Below, piece by piece: positions 43,673 to 52,261 of a stretch of DNA of 64,000 nt. The position numbers and the translations under genes were made by a program. Origin of the DNA: Methanoregula sp. (lineage in GTDB: Archaea; Halobacteriota; Methanomicrobia; Methanomicrobiales; Methanospirillaceae); contig JAUSBW010000022.1 in NCBI GenBank assembly GCA_030651815.1, positions 1 to 64,000 of the forward strand, given 5' to 3'. Each line of letters begins with the position of its first letter. Positions within the stretch are counted from its first letter, which is position 1. The notes under the pieces were generated by a model. That model made no database searches and was not told the DNA's origin. It saw only the letters and a program-made list of their open reading frames with translations.

Positions 43673-43954
43673 ATGCAGCAACTGAAAGAGAACACAGTAT
43701 TCGTCGGGAATAAACCGGTAATGAACTACGTGCTTGCCGTAGTTACGCAGTTTAACAATGGCGCAGACCAGGTGGCAATCAAAGCCCGGGGCAAGGCAAT
43801 TTCCCGGGCAGTTGATACCGCAGAGATCTCCTTAAACCGGTTTTTGGTGGGAGTAACAAAGAAAGAGATTGTGACATCCACCGAGGTCATTGATACCGAT
43901 TCCGGCAAGACCAATGTCTCAAGTATCGAGATCATACTGATCCATAATAAATAA
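43673..43954 (+). CDS. albA: DNA/RNA-binding protein Alba
   Basis: A 93-residue Alba protein: [20 protein letters not shown], then [20 protein letters not shown] and [12 protein letters not shown]. Alba dimers coat DNA and RNA in archaea. The region NKPVMNY has one Lys where many homologues have two. Its position directly behind asd suggests cotranscription. Confidence 0.95.
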   Translation: MQQLKENTVFVGNKPVMNYVLAVVTQFNNGADQVAIKARGKAISRAVDTAEISLNRFLVGVTKKEIVTSTEVIDTDSGKTNVSSIEIILIHNK

Positions 43955-44068
43955 TCTTACTTTTATTTTGATTGGGCGTTATTTCAGGCATGAATTCGGG
44001 AAAATCGACAAATGACTGCGCAGAATCACCCAAAACAATTTAAGCGGCATTCACGAATTTGTATTGCT

Positions 44069-44575
44069 ATGCGAGCACGTGCTATCGCGCTGCTGATACT
44101 CATTTCACTATGCCTTGTCACACCTGCGTTAGCTGCAAACGAAGACCGTTATGGTTATATCAAAGTTCAGGATGTGACTGTTCGGCTTGATAACAGTACA
44201 GCAGCAATCCATGTGAATTACGCAGTCGATGAAGGCACGCGATTCATCTTTTTTTTGCTGGGGAAACAGGATCTCAAGAAAAAGTTGTTAAAGATTCTCA
44301 ATTATGATGATGCCCAAATCACCCGCATCGATCTTTCCAGTGCTGATTTTATCGTCGATGATGCGGCATTCTCATACGGGAACGGGATATACTGGTATCC
44401 CTCACATGAATTTAATGTCGCAATCCCGAACCTGACGATTCAGACCCCTCAGGTGAGACGGAACTTTACTATGGCAAAAGTGTTCCCTGCCGGTATGGGT
44501 TTTTTTGCAATGAACAATGCGGGACTATCCTCTGATGCTTCTGACCCTGTCCTTTCAGGGACACGATCTCATTAA
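44069..44575 (+). CDS. Secreted protein of unknown function
   Basis: ATG 44069 gives MRARAIALLILISLCLVTPA followed by LAANEDRYG, a signal peptide with likely cleavage after ALA; upstream in-frame starts would bury it and are not preferred. The mature 145 residues form a beta-rich domain (IKVQDVTVRLDNSTAAIHVN, IDLSSADFIVDDAAFSYG). No family is recognised. The gene stands alone after albA. Confidence 0.65.
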   Translation: MRARAIALLILISLCLVTPALAANEDRYGYIKVQDVTVRLDNSTAAIHVNYAVDEGTRFIFFLLGKQDLKKKLLKILNYDDAQITRIDLSSADFIVDDAAFSYGNGIYWYPSHEFNVAIPNLTIQTPQVRRNFTMAKVFPAGMGFFAMNNAGLSSDASDPVLSGTRSH

Positions 44576-44629
44576 TCTTATTTCTGTTATTGTTTTTCAT
44601 AGGTACGCATTAGTTTTTGATGTATCTGT

Positions 44630-44690
44630 TGGATCAGTTTTAAATGAGCGTTTCTGCGTTTAGTGGATCACTTTCTAATGAGCGAAAACA
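44630..44690. repeat. Solitary IS21-like end
   Basis: Two 21-bp direct repeats, TGGATCAGTTTTAAATGAGCG (44630-44650) and TGGATCACTTTCTAATGAGCG (44664-44684), are followed by AAAACA. The build matches the IS21 right end at 187-237 (TGGATCA...GCG, AAAACA), with a different inner sequence. No transposase gene is near, so it looks like the relic of a related element. The rest of the 44576-44840 gap holds nothing I recognise. Confidence 0.5.
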
Positions 44691-44840
44691 TCCAGACCAA
44701 CTCCATCAGATCTGTATCCATAGTGATAATTCTACGGTTTTTGTAGTAACGGGATATGTTAAAAAAATCTGTTCTTATCGTAATTGCTCTGAATTGGAAG
44801 AAGATTTTTTTCCTGACATGCAGGGGTTTTTAAAAAAAAA

Positions 44841-45977
44841 TTACATGACTTCTATGATCTCCTGCTTGCGGAGTTCTGCCATTTTCTTATTCACGAAGTA
44901 CTGGATAACAACTCCCAGAACCGCAGATATGATGCCAGATATGGTTGAGTACACGATGACACTTTGCGCATCTGCTGCGTTCAACGGAAAATCAGGGATA
45001 CTGCTTACAGTTATGATGTACACGCTGGCTCCGTAGAGAATAAGGCCAAGAGCCGTGACAAAGAACGGAAAGACTATCACTTTTCCGAATGCTTCCCGCT
45101 CATTGACATATACATCGATAATTACTCCGATGGAGGTTACAAGCCCGGCAACAATCAGCCATTCGATTGAGCCATAGATGAATGTCATCAGATACAACAG
45201 GATGCCAAGACCTGAGTCCGATGTGTAATACTTCAGGATATTGATAAAGCCCGTAGTAAATCCTATAATGATGAGAAGGACCGTTGCTGAGTAGGTAATA
45301 AACGAGAACCTTCCCCGCGAGAGAGACATTTTTAGTGCATCCATGACACTGTGGACAATCTCATCGAACCCGAATCCTTTGTAGAGCAGGTAACAACCAA
45401 TAACACCAACGACAATGATGGTAGCCGTGCCAGGATACCCGAGCAGGTACGCTGAGGCATACAGCAGCATCGCAAGCCCGAGCGGGATGAAGATCATTCG
45501 CGAGATCTTTGGATCATCGAATAATTTCTTTAAAATATAGTAGGTGCCTTCGAGATTGGGCATCTGGTTGACGATAACCCGTGTTATGCTGGATACAGGA
45601 ATTTTTGACTGGATGATCGGAACTACATATTCATCTTCAGCGCCATCGGAGACAAGTATGCAGTTGGTTGCCTGCGTTTCCTGTACTACCTGCTCCAGTG
45701 CCGCTGCAATCCGTCGATCCCCTTCGATCATATGCAGGTGGTTTCCCGCTATCACCGCAATGGCTGTATCCTCACCCTTGGCGGTGAGTTCATCGTAGAT
45801 TTTAACGGCCATGAAAATTGCATTAACATCGGAATCTTCAGGGTCAGCAAGGGCTAAGGTGTTGGCTGCTTTTACTGTCGCCGCTCGGCCAATGACAGGG
45901 CTGTCTATTTTTGCTTTCCAGCCTATATCATCGTCCCGATCGACACTGAGGACCAATGTCCGCCCCTGCATCATCAC
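44841..45977 (-). CDS. DUF373-family membrane protein
   Basis: A 378-residue protein. The N-terminal ~150 residues are soluble (TLVLSVDRDDDIGWKAKIDS, VAVIAGNHLHMIEGDRRIAA-like and ILVSDGAEDEYVVPIIQSKI) and the rest has about six membrane helices. This is the archaeal DUF373 family, whose function is unknown; the soluble part resembles a nucleotide-binding fold. Three consecutive ATGs start it. Two other minus-strand genes (coiled-coil protein, ftsZ) lie upstream. Confidence 0.85.
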   Translation of the reverse strand: MMMQGRTLVLSVDRDDDIGWKAKIDSPVIGRAATVKAANTLALADPEDSDVNAIFMAVKIYDELTAKGEDTAIAVIAGNHLHMIEGDRRIAAALEQVVQETQATNCILVSDGAEDEYVVPIIQSKIPVSSITRVIVNQMPNLEGTYYILKKLFDDPKISRMIFIPLGLAMLLYASAYLLGYPGTATIIVVGVIGCYLLYKGFGFDEIVHSVMDALKMSLSRGRFSFITYSATVLLIIIGFTTGFINILKYYTSDSGLGILLYLMTFIYGSIEWLIVAGLVTSIGVIIDVYVNEREAFGKVIVFPFFVTALGLILYGASVYIITVSSIPDFPLNAADAQSVIVYSTISGIISAVLGVVIQYFVNKKMAELRKQEIIEVM

Positions 45978-46043
45978 TAGTAATAAAATTGCAGTAAATC
46001 TATTAAACCCTTATTGACGAAGAGAAAAAAGAGATAAAAAAAA

Positions 46044-46904
46044 TCAGATGAGTTTTGAGCGCTGGAGGAGTAAAATATCGTCGGTAGTAAGTTTTTCTCC
46101 GGCCCTGAAATTCTTAAACAGGCTCTCTGCCTCTTTCCTGACCGCTTTTTGCTCTTTTGTTACTTTGACTTTCTTGGTCTTCTTGCGCAGACCTGATATG
46201 ACCTTATCATAATCGCGGAGTTCTTTCTGGCAGGAGATAAAGAACTTGTGCTCGGAATCTGCTGATTCCTGTGCTTCGACAAAACTCTTGTGCCCTGCAT
46301 CGGCAGCCTCGCGTGACTTGTCTGCCTTACGGTAGGACTCGACCATCAGGTCATGGTGCTTCTGGGCAAGTTCAGCTACTTCCGTCACCTTTGCATGCAG
46401 ATCAGATGCCTGCTTTCGATGATCGCGGGCTTCAGTGATCTTGGTGCGCATCTCCTTGTTCTGCTCGAACTCGGCTTCCTGTTCCCGCACCTGGCCTTTC
46501 ATCTGCTTGATCTTTTCGATCAGTTCGCGTTCCTTATCGGTGGTGAAGACCTCGGTCTGCTGGCGGTACTCCATCAATTCGATCTGCTTCTGGATCTCTT
46601 TGGTGCCGCGGTTTTTGGCAGTGCCGTGATCCTTTTTAAATGATTCAATATCCTCGAAAAGTACGTTTGCCTTATCATTGAAATCGTTGCGCTGGGCCTT
46701 GAGATCAAGGACCTCCTGATTATATTTATCCCTGAGATCCTTGTTCTTCTGCGCCTCTTCTACAAACTCCCGGGTCTGGTTGTTGAGTGTGTTTCTTTCG
46801 CGGGCGGACTTGCTTGCAGATGCATTCAGTTCGTTGCGGCGGTTTTTGTGTTCTTCAGACTCGGCAAGAGTTTTCTTTCTCTTTTCCATAAGGTCATTCA
46901 ACAT
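46044..46904 (-). CDS. Archaeal coiled-coil protein (COG1340-like)
   Basis: A 286-residue, highly charged protein that is coiled coil almost throughout (for example KSARERNTLNNQTREFVEEA, IEKIKQMKGQVREQEAEF-type heptads). The conserved N-terminus EKRKKTLAESEEHKNRRNEL and the end EKLTTDDILLLQRSKLI fit the COG1340 archaeal coiled-coil family. The role is unknown; proposals in the literature are weak. About 500 bp upstream separate it from ftsZ. Confidence 0.8.
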   Translation of the reverse strand: MLNDLMEKRKKTLAESEEHKNRRNELNASASKSARERNTLNNQTREFVEEAQKNKDLRDKYNQEVLDLKAQRNDFNDKANVLFEDIESFKKDHGTAKNRGTKEIQKQIELMEYRQQTEVFTTDKERELIEKIKQMKGQVREQEAEFEQNKEMRTKITEARDHRKQASDLHAKVTEVAELAQKHHDLMVESYRKADKSREAADAGHKSFVEAQESADSEHKFFISCQKELRDYDKVISGLRKKTKKVKVTKEQKAVRKEAESLFKNFRAGEKLTTDDILLLQRSKLI

Positions 46905-47407
46905 GCGTTACAACTCCTCATCAGATTCTCCTGTCTTTGGAAGTGCATGAAGTGTCAGGAGTATATTTATTAAAAAGAGCAGAAAATCTGACTCTTTTAC
47001 TTTACTCAAATACCAACTCTGCATGCAGGATGCAGGGTGAAAAACATCAGAAAATGCTATCAGCGTAGAAGACTTCGATACGAAGTCTTTGTTCAACACT
47101 CTGTTCATGATGTTCAACTCCCGATACCTGGGTGTCGCCTTAATTGAAAAGTGCGAACCCATATCCTCCCAGTGAAGGACAGATCAAATGTACTATATTT
47201 TAAAGGAGTGAAGAATAATTAAGCGTTTCGCCACTTTAACTGATGTGACATCAACACGATATACAAGATAATTGATCCAGATTTTTTTAACAGACTGATT
47301 ACAAAAAGGATGTTGGTAGTTGGATAGGCCAGCATTTCCTTAAATAACTGGAGATTTTTTCCGGGTTTTTGCTTTTTACAATTTCAATTTCAATTACATC
47401 GGTATGC
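46905..47407. other. Gene-poor spacer between ftsZ and the coiled-coil gene
   Basis: I see no supported gene. A minus-strand open frame (46908-47162) lacks any protein-like pattern. The notable element is a 9-bp perfect hairpin at 47069-47089. The sequence near 47190-47230 is AT-rich (TACTATATTTTAAAGG) and could hold the promoter of the coiled-coil gene. Confidence 0.45.
47069..47089. promoter_or_regulatory. Perfect 9-bp hairpin upstream of the coiled-coil gene
   Basis: AAGACTTCG and CGAAGTCTT face each other across a 3-base loop ATA. It sits about 165 bp upstream of the ATG of the coiled-coil gene. It may be an operator or part of the 5' leader. It has no U-run, so a simple terminator is less likely. 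Confidence 0.4.
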
Positions 47408-48574
47408 TTAACCGACCCATTCAAGAACGCCGCCGCCACTTGGCTGGTCCCTGCCGCTTCTTCTGCTCTGGGGCATCTCAACTGCTTTCGGATTTGCCCT
47501 CTTGTTCTCGATATCGTTGATCATGGTTTTGTAGGACTGGCGGGTACCGAGGATCTGCGCGCTCTTGACACCGGTCATGATGGCGAGTACACGGATCTTA
47601 CCTTCCATATCACTGCGCACACGGGCGCCCCAGATCACATCTGCATGTGGATCGAGTTCATACGTTAGTGAGGTGGCTACTTCTTCTGCATCCTGCAGGG
47701 TAAGGTCTGTACCGCCGGTGATATGGATTAAGGCGCCGGTTGCGCCGCGGTAGTCGATGTCGAGCATCGGGTTGCTTAAGCATTCGCGGACAACGCTCTC
47801 TGCCTTGTTCTGCTGCTTGCTCTCTCCAACGAGCATGACTGCAACGCCGCCCTTTGACATGATGGCACGGACATCTGCATAGTCAATGTTGATGAGTGAT
47901 GGCTCGGTGATGGTTTCAGAAATACCTTTTACCGTTTCACCAATGAGCTGGTCCATGACTGAGAATGCCTGACCCAGCGGAAGGTTCGGGACGAAGTTCT
48001 TTAACCTGTTGTTGTCGAGAACAATCACGGAGTCGGCTGCGGCTGCAAGTGCCTCAAGACCCTCTTCTGCACGGATCAGGCGGGCCTTTTCAACCTGGAA
48101 CGGGTAGCTTACCATTCCGACAACAATAGCGCCCTGCTCTTTTGCTATTGATGCGACAACTGGTGCTGAACCGGTACCGGTACCTCCTCCCATACCTGCT
48201 GTAATAAAGACAAGGTCTGCTGATTCTAATATTGCCTCAAGTGTGGGGCGTGCCATCTCAGCTGCACGTTTACCTATATCGGGATATCCACCAGCACCAA
48301 GACCTTTGGTTAAGGATTTACCAATCAGGATGCGTTTGTCAGCCTGGATCATATCCAGGTGCTGCTTGTCGGTGTTGATAGCAATCGTCTCTGCACCGGA
48401 AACGCCCATGTGGTGGATGCGGTTTACCGTGTTGTTGCCTGCGCCACCGCATCCGATAATGACGATACGTGGCTGACCGCAGAAGTCTTCATCCAGTTCA
48501 TTTGATTTGCCGGCCTTGTTCATCTCTTTTTCAAGATCGGCATTTTTTAAAGCGTCGTTAATAATGCTCTGCAT
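47408..48574 (-). CDS. ftsZ: Cell-division GTPase FtsZ
   Basis: The 388-residue tubulin homologue polymerises into the division ring. It has [20 protein letters not shown], the tubulin signature [20 protein letters not shown], and the synergy-loop region [21 protein letters not shown] leader of about 35 residues precedes the GTPase domain, and the end is a short hydrophilic linker with GGGVLEWVG, a probable partner-binding tail. It begins 10 bp after the gene for a ribbon-helix-helix protein. Confidence 0.96.
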   Translation of the reverse strand: MQSIINDALKNADLEKEMNKAGKSNELDEDFCGQPRIVIIGCGGAGNNTVNRIHHMGVSGAETIAINTDKQHLDMIQADKRILIGKSLTKGLGAGGYPDIGKRAAEMARPTLEAILESADLVFITAGMGGGTGTGSAPVVASIAKEQGAIVVGMVSYPFQVEKARLIRAEEGLEALAAAADSVIVLDNNRLKNFVPNLPLGQAFSVMDQLIGETVKGISETITEPSLINIDYADVRAIMSKGGVAVMLVGESKQQNKAESVVRECLSNPMLDIDYRGATGALIHITGGTDLTLQDAEEVATSLTYELDPHADVIWGARVRSDMEGKIRVLAIMTGVKSAQILGTRQSYKTMINDIENKRANPKAVEMPQSRRSGRDQPSGGGVLEWVG

Positions 48575-48584
48575 GTTTACCCTC

Positions 48585-48764
48585 TCAAATATTGAATGAA
48601 ACCTGGTCGCTCTCCTTTAAGACACGGTTTGCACGTTTTTCAACAAGTTCGCGGACCGCAGCCCGAACAGCCTCAGAGATATTGGGATATTCTCCCGTGT
48701 CCACTATCTGCTGGAGCAGATTGATTTGCTGTTCAGGCAACCGGAGCGTGATTCTTTGCATCAT
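48585..48764 (-). CDS. Ribbon-helix-helix (CopG-type) regulator upstream of ftsZ
   Basis: A 59-residue protein: [20 protein letters not shown], then [20 protein letters not shown] and [19 protein letters not shown]. The beta strand (RITLRLP) and two helices with the G[10 protein letters not shown] turn are the hallmark of RHH DNA-binding dimers. A GTGAGG ribosome-binding sequence precedes the ATG pair. It is 10 bp from ftsZ and thus almost surely cotranscribed, with repeated sites in front that it may bind. Confidence 0.85.
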   Translation of the reverse strand: MMQRITLRLPEQQINLLQQIVDTGEYPNISEAVRAAVRELVEKRANRVLKESDQVSFNI

Positions 48765-48777
48765 TTTACCTCACGTT

Positions 48778-48878
48778 TCTGACATATGTCTGTCAATTGT
48801 CATACATATGTCAGACAATTAGTGTCTTAGTGTCTGACTTAACCAGATGATTCAAACTAGAACATTAATGTATAAATA
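48778..48878 (-). promoter_or_regulatory. Promoter and putative RHH operator of the ftsZ operon
   Basis: A TATA box (TATTTATA on the minus strand) lies at 48871-48878. Downstream of it are repeated elements: the palindrome GACATATGTC (48781-48790), a second ACATATGTCAGAC copy (48804-48816), TGTCAATTGTCA, and further TGTCTTAGTGTCTGAC. Such short spaced repeats are typical RHH operators. They lie in the 5' leader, so binding would block transcription soon after the start. Regulation by the adjacent RHH protein is inference. Confidence 0.6.
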
Positions 48879-49025
48879 CCTTCTCCTTTGAACCTGTCCG
48901 GTCAGGATTCTTAACTAAAAATCGAGCTACAAGACGTACCGGGCCCGGTCGGGTTTTGGTGAGCCGGGGTTAGTAGTCACAATCAAAAGGCTCATCTTGA
49001 TTCTCATCTCATAGATGTTACCAGA

Positions 49026-49712
49026 ATGGCCACAAAAATTCTTCAAAAATCTATCACTACGGTTTTATTTGACATGGATAATACTCTCTTTGATCTTGTC
49101 GGTGCACAGATTGCCTCCTGCCATGCGGTCACAAAATTTCTTGGAAATGGTGATGGCGATGCACTCTTTGAGTATTTTCTGCGCCCGGCCCGGGGATTTG
49201 AATCCCATGAGAACATCCTTGACTATATAGTTGATCGCTCGCTTTCTTCTGATGGAATGTACAAAAATGCATGCCGGATTTACGAGACCGGAAAACTCCA
49301 TCACATTACACCCTATCCGGGGGTAATGGAAACTCTTGAAGTACTCAGGGAATGCGGGTATCCGATGGGGATTGTCACGGACGCTCATTCTAAGGACGCG
49401 ACACTTCGTCTCGAAAAAGTCGGGCTTCTCCCGTTTTTTTGTGGGATGGTGACTTATGATATGGTGGGTGTAAAGAAACCGGCACCCGATCCTTTCCTCT
49501 TTGCTCTTGAGATGATGAAAGCTAAAACCCACGAGGTGCTTTTAGTGGGGGATAGTCCCCGGCGGGATATAGAACCATGCAGGAAACTGGGTATATGCTC
49601 GGTCTATGCCCGGTATGGTGACCGGTTTTCAGATGATCGAAATAAGTCTGATGCTGATTTTACAATTGACGCACTGGATGAGTTGCCCGGTATTCTGGCC
49701 GGACTTTCATAA
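49026..49712 (+). CDS. HAD-family hydrolase
   Basis: A 228-residue phosphatase-like enzyme with HAD motif I TTVLFDMDNTLFDL (nucleophile Asp), motif II GIVTDAHSKDATLR, motif III VGVKKPAPDPFLFALEMM and motif IV LLVGDSPRRDIEPC. The cap is of the helical (type I) kind, as in phosphoglycolate phosphatases. The substrate is not evident. The region upstream (48879-49025) contains a GC-rich palindrome ACCGGGCCCGGT but no other gene. Confidence 0.88.
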   Translation: MATKILQKSITTVLFDMDNTLFDLVGAQIASCHAVTKFLGNGDGDALFEYFLRPARGFESHENILDYIVDRSLSSDGMYKNACRIYETGKLHHITPYPGVMETLEVLRECGYPMGIVTDAHSKDATLRLEKVGLLPFFCGMVTYDMVGVKKPAPDPFLFALEMMKAKTHEVLLVGDSPRRDIEPCRKLGICSVYARYGDRFSDDRNKSDADFTIDALDELPGILAGLS

Positions 49713-49875
49713 AAATAAAAGGTCATTTCTTTTGTGATGGCTGTTGTCTTTTACTCACTCTCCGCACATCCGGCAGGGCGCGCCCGGTTTTTTTATGGGA
49801 AAAACACTTCTTTTTTTTGATTTTATTTCCCGGATGACCAAAACTTAAAAAGGAAACAGATGATATTTTAAAAAT

Positions 49876-50418
49876 ATGTATGTTCCGACCGGGATATTTT
49901 TCACTAAAGGTGTAGGTGTCCATAAAGATCGTCTTGCCTCGTATGAGCTGGCATTACGGAGAGCCGGGATCGAAAAATGCAATCTGGTGTACGTTTCAAG
50001 TATCTTTCCGCCCAACTGTAAACAGATTTGCAAATCTGATGGATTGGATCAACTGCTTCCGGGAGGCATTACGTACTGCGTTATGGCACGGAATGATACA
50101 AATGAACCCAATCGTCTGGTATCAGCAGCAATTGGTCTTGCCCTGCCCAAGGAAGCTGAGGAGTACGGGTATCTGTCAGAACACCATGCATACGGTGAGA
50201 CACAGGAAAAGACCGGGGAATATGCTGAAGATCTTGCAGCCACAATGCTTGCAACCACACTGGGTATCAAGTTCGATGCAGATCTTGCCTGGCAGGAACG
50301 TGAACAGATCTACAAGGCAAGCGGGAAAATTATCAAGACAAAGCATACCTGCCAGTCAGCTGAAGGGAACAAAAACGGTCTCTGGACAACAACTATTGCC
50401 GTGGCTGTTTTCCTCTAA
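49876..50418 (+). CDS. pdaD: Pyruvoyl-dependent arginine decarboxylase
   Basis: PdaD makes agmatine from arginine for polyamine synthesis in archaea. The 180-residue proenzyme starts [20 protein letters not shown] and contains the self-cleavage site in [14 protein letters not shown], where the second Ser becomes the pyruvoyl group. The glutamate-rich [20 protein letters not shown] segment also matches the family. It converges on the CooC gene with a gap of 10 bp. Confidence 0.95.
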   Translation: MYVPTGIFFTKGVGVHKDRLASYELALRRAGIEKCNLVYVSSIFPPNCKQICKSDGLDQLLPGGITYCVMARNDTNEPNRLVSAAIGLALPKEAEEYGYLSEHHAYGETQEKTGEYAEDLAATMLATTLGIKFDADLAWQEREQIYKASGKIIKTKHTCQSAEGNKNGLWTTTIAVAVFL

Positions 50419-50428
50419 AAACTTTTTT

Positions 50429-51196
50429 TTAAGCGCCTGTATGTTCTTTTGCGAGTGACCGTATCTTTTCTGCAAGCTCCCTCACAACCATCCGTGCAGG
50501 ACTATTTAGCGGAACCTGTGATACCGGAGTTGCAGCAAGATCCGCTGCTTCTACGCTGTAATCATCCGGAAGAATCGCAATCGGGATTTCATTGCCGATA
50601 TCAACCGGGGCAGTACCCGACTTGTATTTATTGAACACGATATGGATCTTTGCCGGTTCCAGCCCGAGCAGGGTGGCAATTTCCCGTATCCGTGAGATGG
50701 TCCGCAACCCTCGTGCACCGGGATCACTGACGATCAACAGCATATCGGGTTTTCCTATGGTCCCCCTGCTGATATGCTCCATGCCCGCTTCCGTGTCAAT
50801 AACAATAAACCGGTATTCCCGTTCCAGTTCTGTCATACATTCTGACAGGAGATCGTTTGCAAAACAGTAACACCCGCTGCCTTCCGGTCTGCCCATTGCA
50901 ACAAGATCAAATCCTTCTGCCTCGACAAGAGCCTGCCGGAACCTGAAACGGACATAATCATGCCGGTTCATGCCGGGCGGAATCCTGCGTGTAAACGCTT
51001 CCTCCCGCATGCTGCCCAGTGTCTCACTGACCGTAACCCCGAGAGCCTCGTGAAGATTTGCATTGGGATCCGCATCGACTGCAAGTACCGGTTTTTCCCC
51101 GATATCGATAAATGACCGGACAAGCAGTGAACAGAGGGTTGTCTTTCCGGTCCCGCCTTTACCGGAAACGACAATGGTGAATGGACGTGATAGCAT
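50429..51196 (-). CDS. cooC: CooC-type nickel-insertion ATPase
   Basis: ATG 51196 (MLSRPFTIVVSGKGGTGKTT) gives 255 residues. The deviant Walker A motif GKGGTGKTT with its signature Lys places it in the MinD/CooC family; AVDADPNANLHEALG and FIVIDTEAGMEHISRGTI follow. A CYCF pair (residues near 137) may hold a metal between the dimer halves as the CxC of CooC does. It ends the acetyl-CoA synthase cluster, which suggests it loads nickel into AcsB. Confidence 0.85.
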   Translation of the reverse strand: MLSRPFTIVVSGKGGTGKTTLCSLLVRSFIDIGEKPVLAVDADPNANLHEALGVTVSETLGSMREEAFTRRIPPGMNRHDYVRFRFRQALVEAEGFDLVAMGRPEGSGCYCFANDLLSECMTELEREYRFIVIDTEAGMEHISRGTIGKPDMLLIVSDPGARGLRTISRIREIATLLGLEPAKIHIVFNKYKSGTAPVDIGNEIPIAILPDDYSVEAADLAATPVSQVPLNSPARMVVRELAEKIRSLAKEHTGA

Positions 51197-51221
51197 GGCA
51201 GAAATCCTTTTTTTGCGGTAA

Positions 51222-52256
51222 TCAGGTATAGTTCTGACGGATTCGATGCGAAATCTCAGCTGCTGCCTGCATGATATCCCGGGCAGAATTGCGATCGGCA
51301 AACCGGATCCCGCAACTTGGCGTGATAAGTGACTGTGCATCGAAGAGCTGTTCAGGCATATGCGTGCAGAGCTGCGTGCGGATATCAAGATATTTCCGGT
51401 ACAGGGATTCAGTGGTTTCTGTTGCGAAAATCCGGGAATCTGAAGGAACGATGCCCCATGCAACAACCCCGCCCCGCTCCATATATCCGGTAATTGTGTC
51501 CGGGTAGAGAAGGAATTCTTTTGCCGTTGCGTAGGCATCGATAGAAACTACTGATGGATTGAGCATAAGAATAAATTCCCAATCCGTATTCGAGCAGCAA
51601 TGGATACCTAATCCTCCTTCTGCCAGCGAGGCAATGTCTTCCCACCCGGACCTTACCGTCTCTTTGTCTACGGGCACAACAGAAGAACCCAATGATGCGA
51701 GATACGGTTCGTTGAGCACGATTAAGGTTTCTTTCACCCCGGTCTTATCTTTCATCTCCGACTCACACCAGCGGGCTTTTAATGCCAGCATCTTTGCAAG
51801 TACGTCTGCGAGCTGGGTATCGTAATAGATCGGACGTTTGTCTGCATCCACGACCTGCATACCAAACGTAACCGGGCCGGTGACCTGGTATTTCAATATG
51901 CTGACATTAGTCAGATCGTGCGACATCATCTCGGTAAATGCGGAGGCATAATCCCGGTGCAGGGCATAGGATGCAAAATTTTTCTCCACATAATCCATGT
52001 ACACCTGTTCAATTGCAGCGGTATGATCGGTGGTGCTGTCAAAGAGGAGCCGGTCATCGCGTATCATCCGCCCGGGCAACTGTTCCGAGTCATTATAGAC
52101 AATACTCTCCAGTTGTCCCCGGTCGGGAAGTGTTGGGATGTAAGGAACTGATGGGAAGATCTCCAGCACATCCCGGCATGCCTCGATAGGATCTTTGTGG
52201 GGCAGGGCACCAACACCGGTTGCCTGTGAATAGGGGGAAGGAATCATCTTTGCCAT
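51222..52256 (-). CDS. MetE-like core methyltransferase (MesB/MesC-type methionine synthase candidate)
   Basis: A 344-residue protein of the UROD/MetE-like barrel family. It has SQATGVGALPHKDPIEACRD at the start, ILKYQVTGPVTFGMQ, IVLNEPYLASLG, IHCCSNTDWEFI and TPSCGIRFADRN; His and Cys of the last two are likely zinc ligands. It has the catalytic MetE barrel but no folate-binding domain. Core methionine synthases MesB and MesC are predicted to take methyl groups from the corrinoid iron-sulfur protein, whose genes are adjacent here. ATG 52256 has a GGAGTG site upstream; GTG 52265 is an alternative. Confidence 0.65.
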   Translation of the reverse strand: MAKMIPSPYSQATGVGALPHKDPIEACRDVLEIFPSVPYIPTLPDRGQLESIVYNDSEQLPGRMIRDDRLLFDSTTDHTAAIEQVYMDYVEKNFASYALHRDYASAFTEMMSHDLTNVSILKYQVTGPVTFGMQVVDADKRPIYYDTQLADVLAKMLALKARWCESEMKDKTGVKETLIVLNEPYLASLGSSVVPVDKETVRSGWEDIASLAEGGLGIHCCSNTDWEFILMLNPSVVSIDAYATAKEFLLYPDTITGYMERGGVVAWGIVPSDSRIFATETTESLYRKYLDIRTQLCTHMPEQLFDAQSLITPSCGIRFADRNSARDIMQAAAEISHRIRQNYT

Positions 52257-52261
52257 TTCCC

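Noticed and set aside
46908-47162. Minus-strand open frame before the coiled-coil gene
   Set aside because: No family, poor composition, and it contains the hairpin at 47069-47089, which fits a non-coding leader better.
48890-49010. Structured RNA gene before the HAD hydrolase
   Set aside because: There is a GC-rich palindrome ACCGGGCCCGGT and some complementarity, but I could not fold a tRNA, box C/D or other known RNA from it. A covariance search would be decisive.
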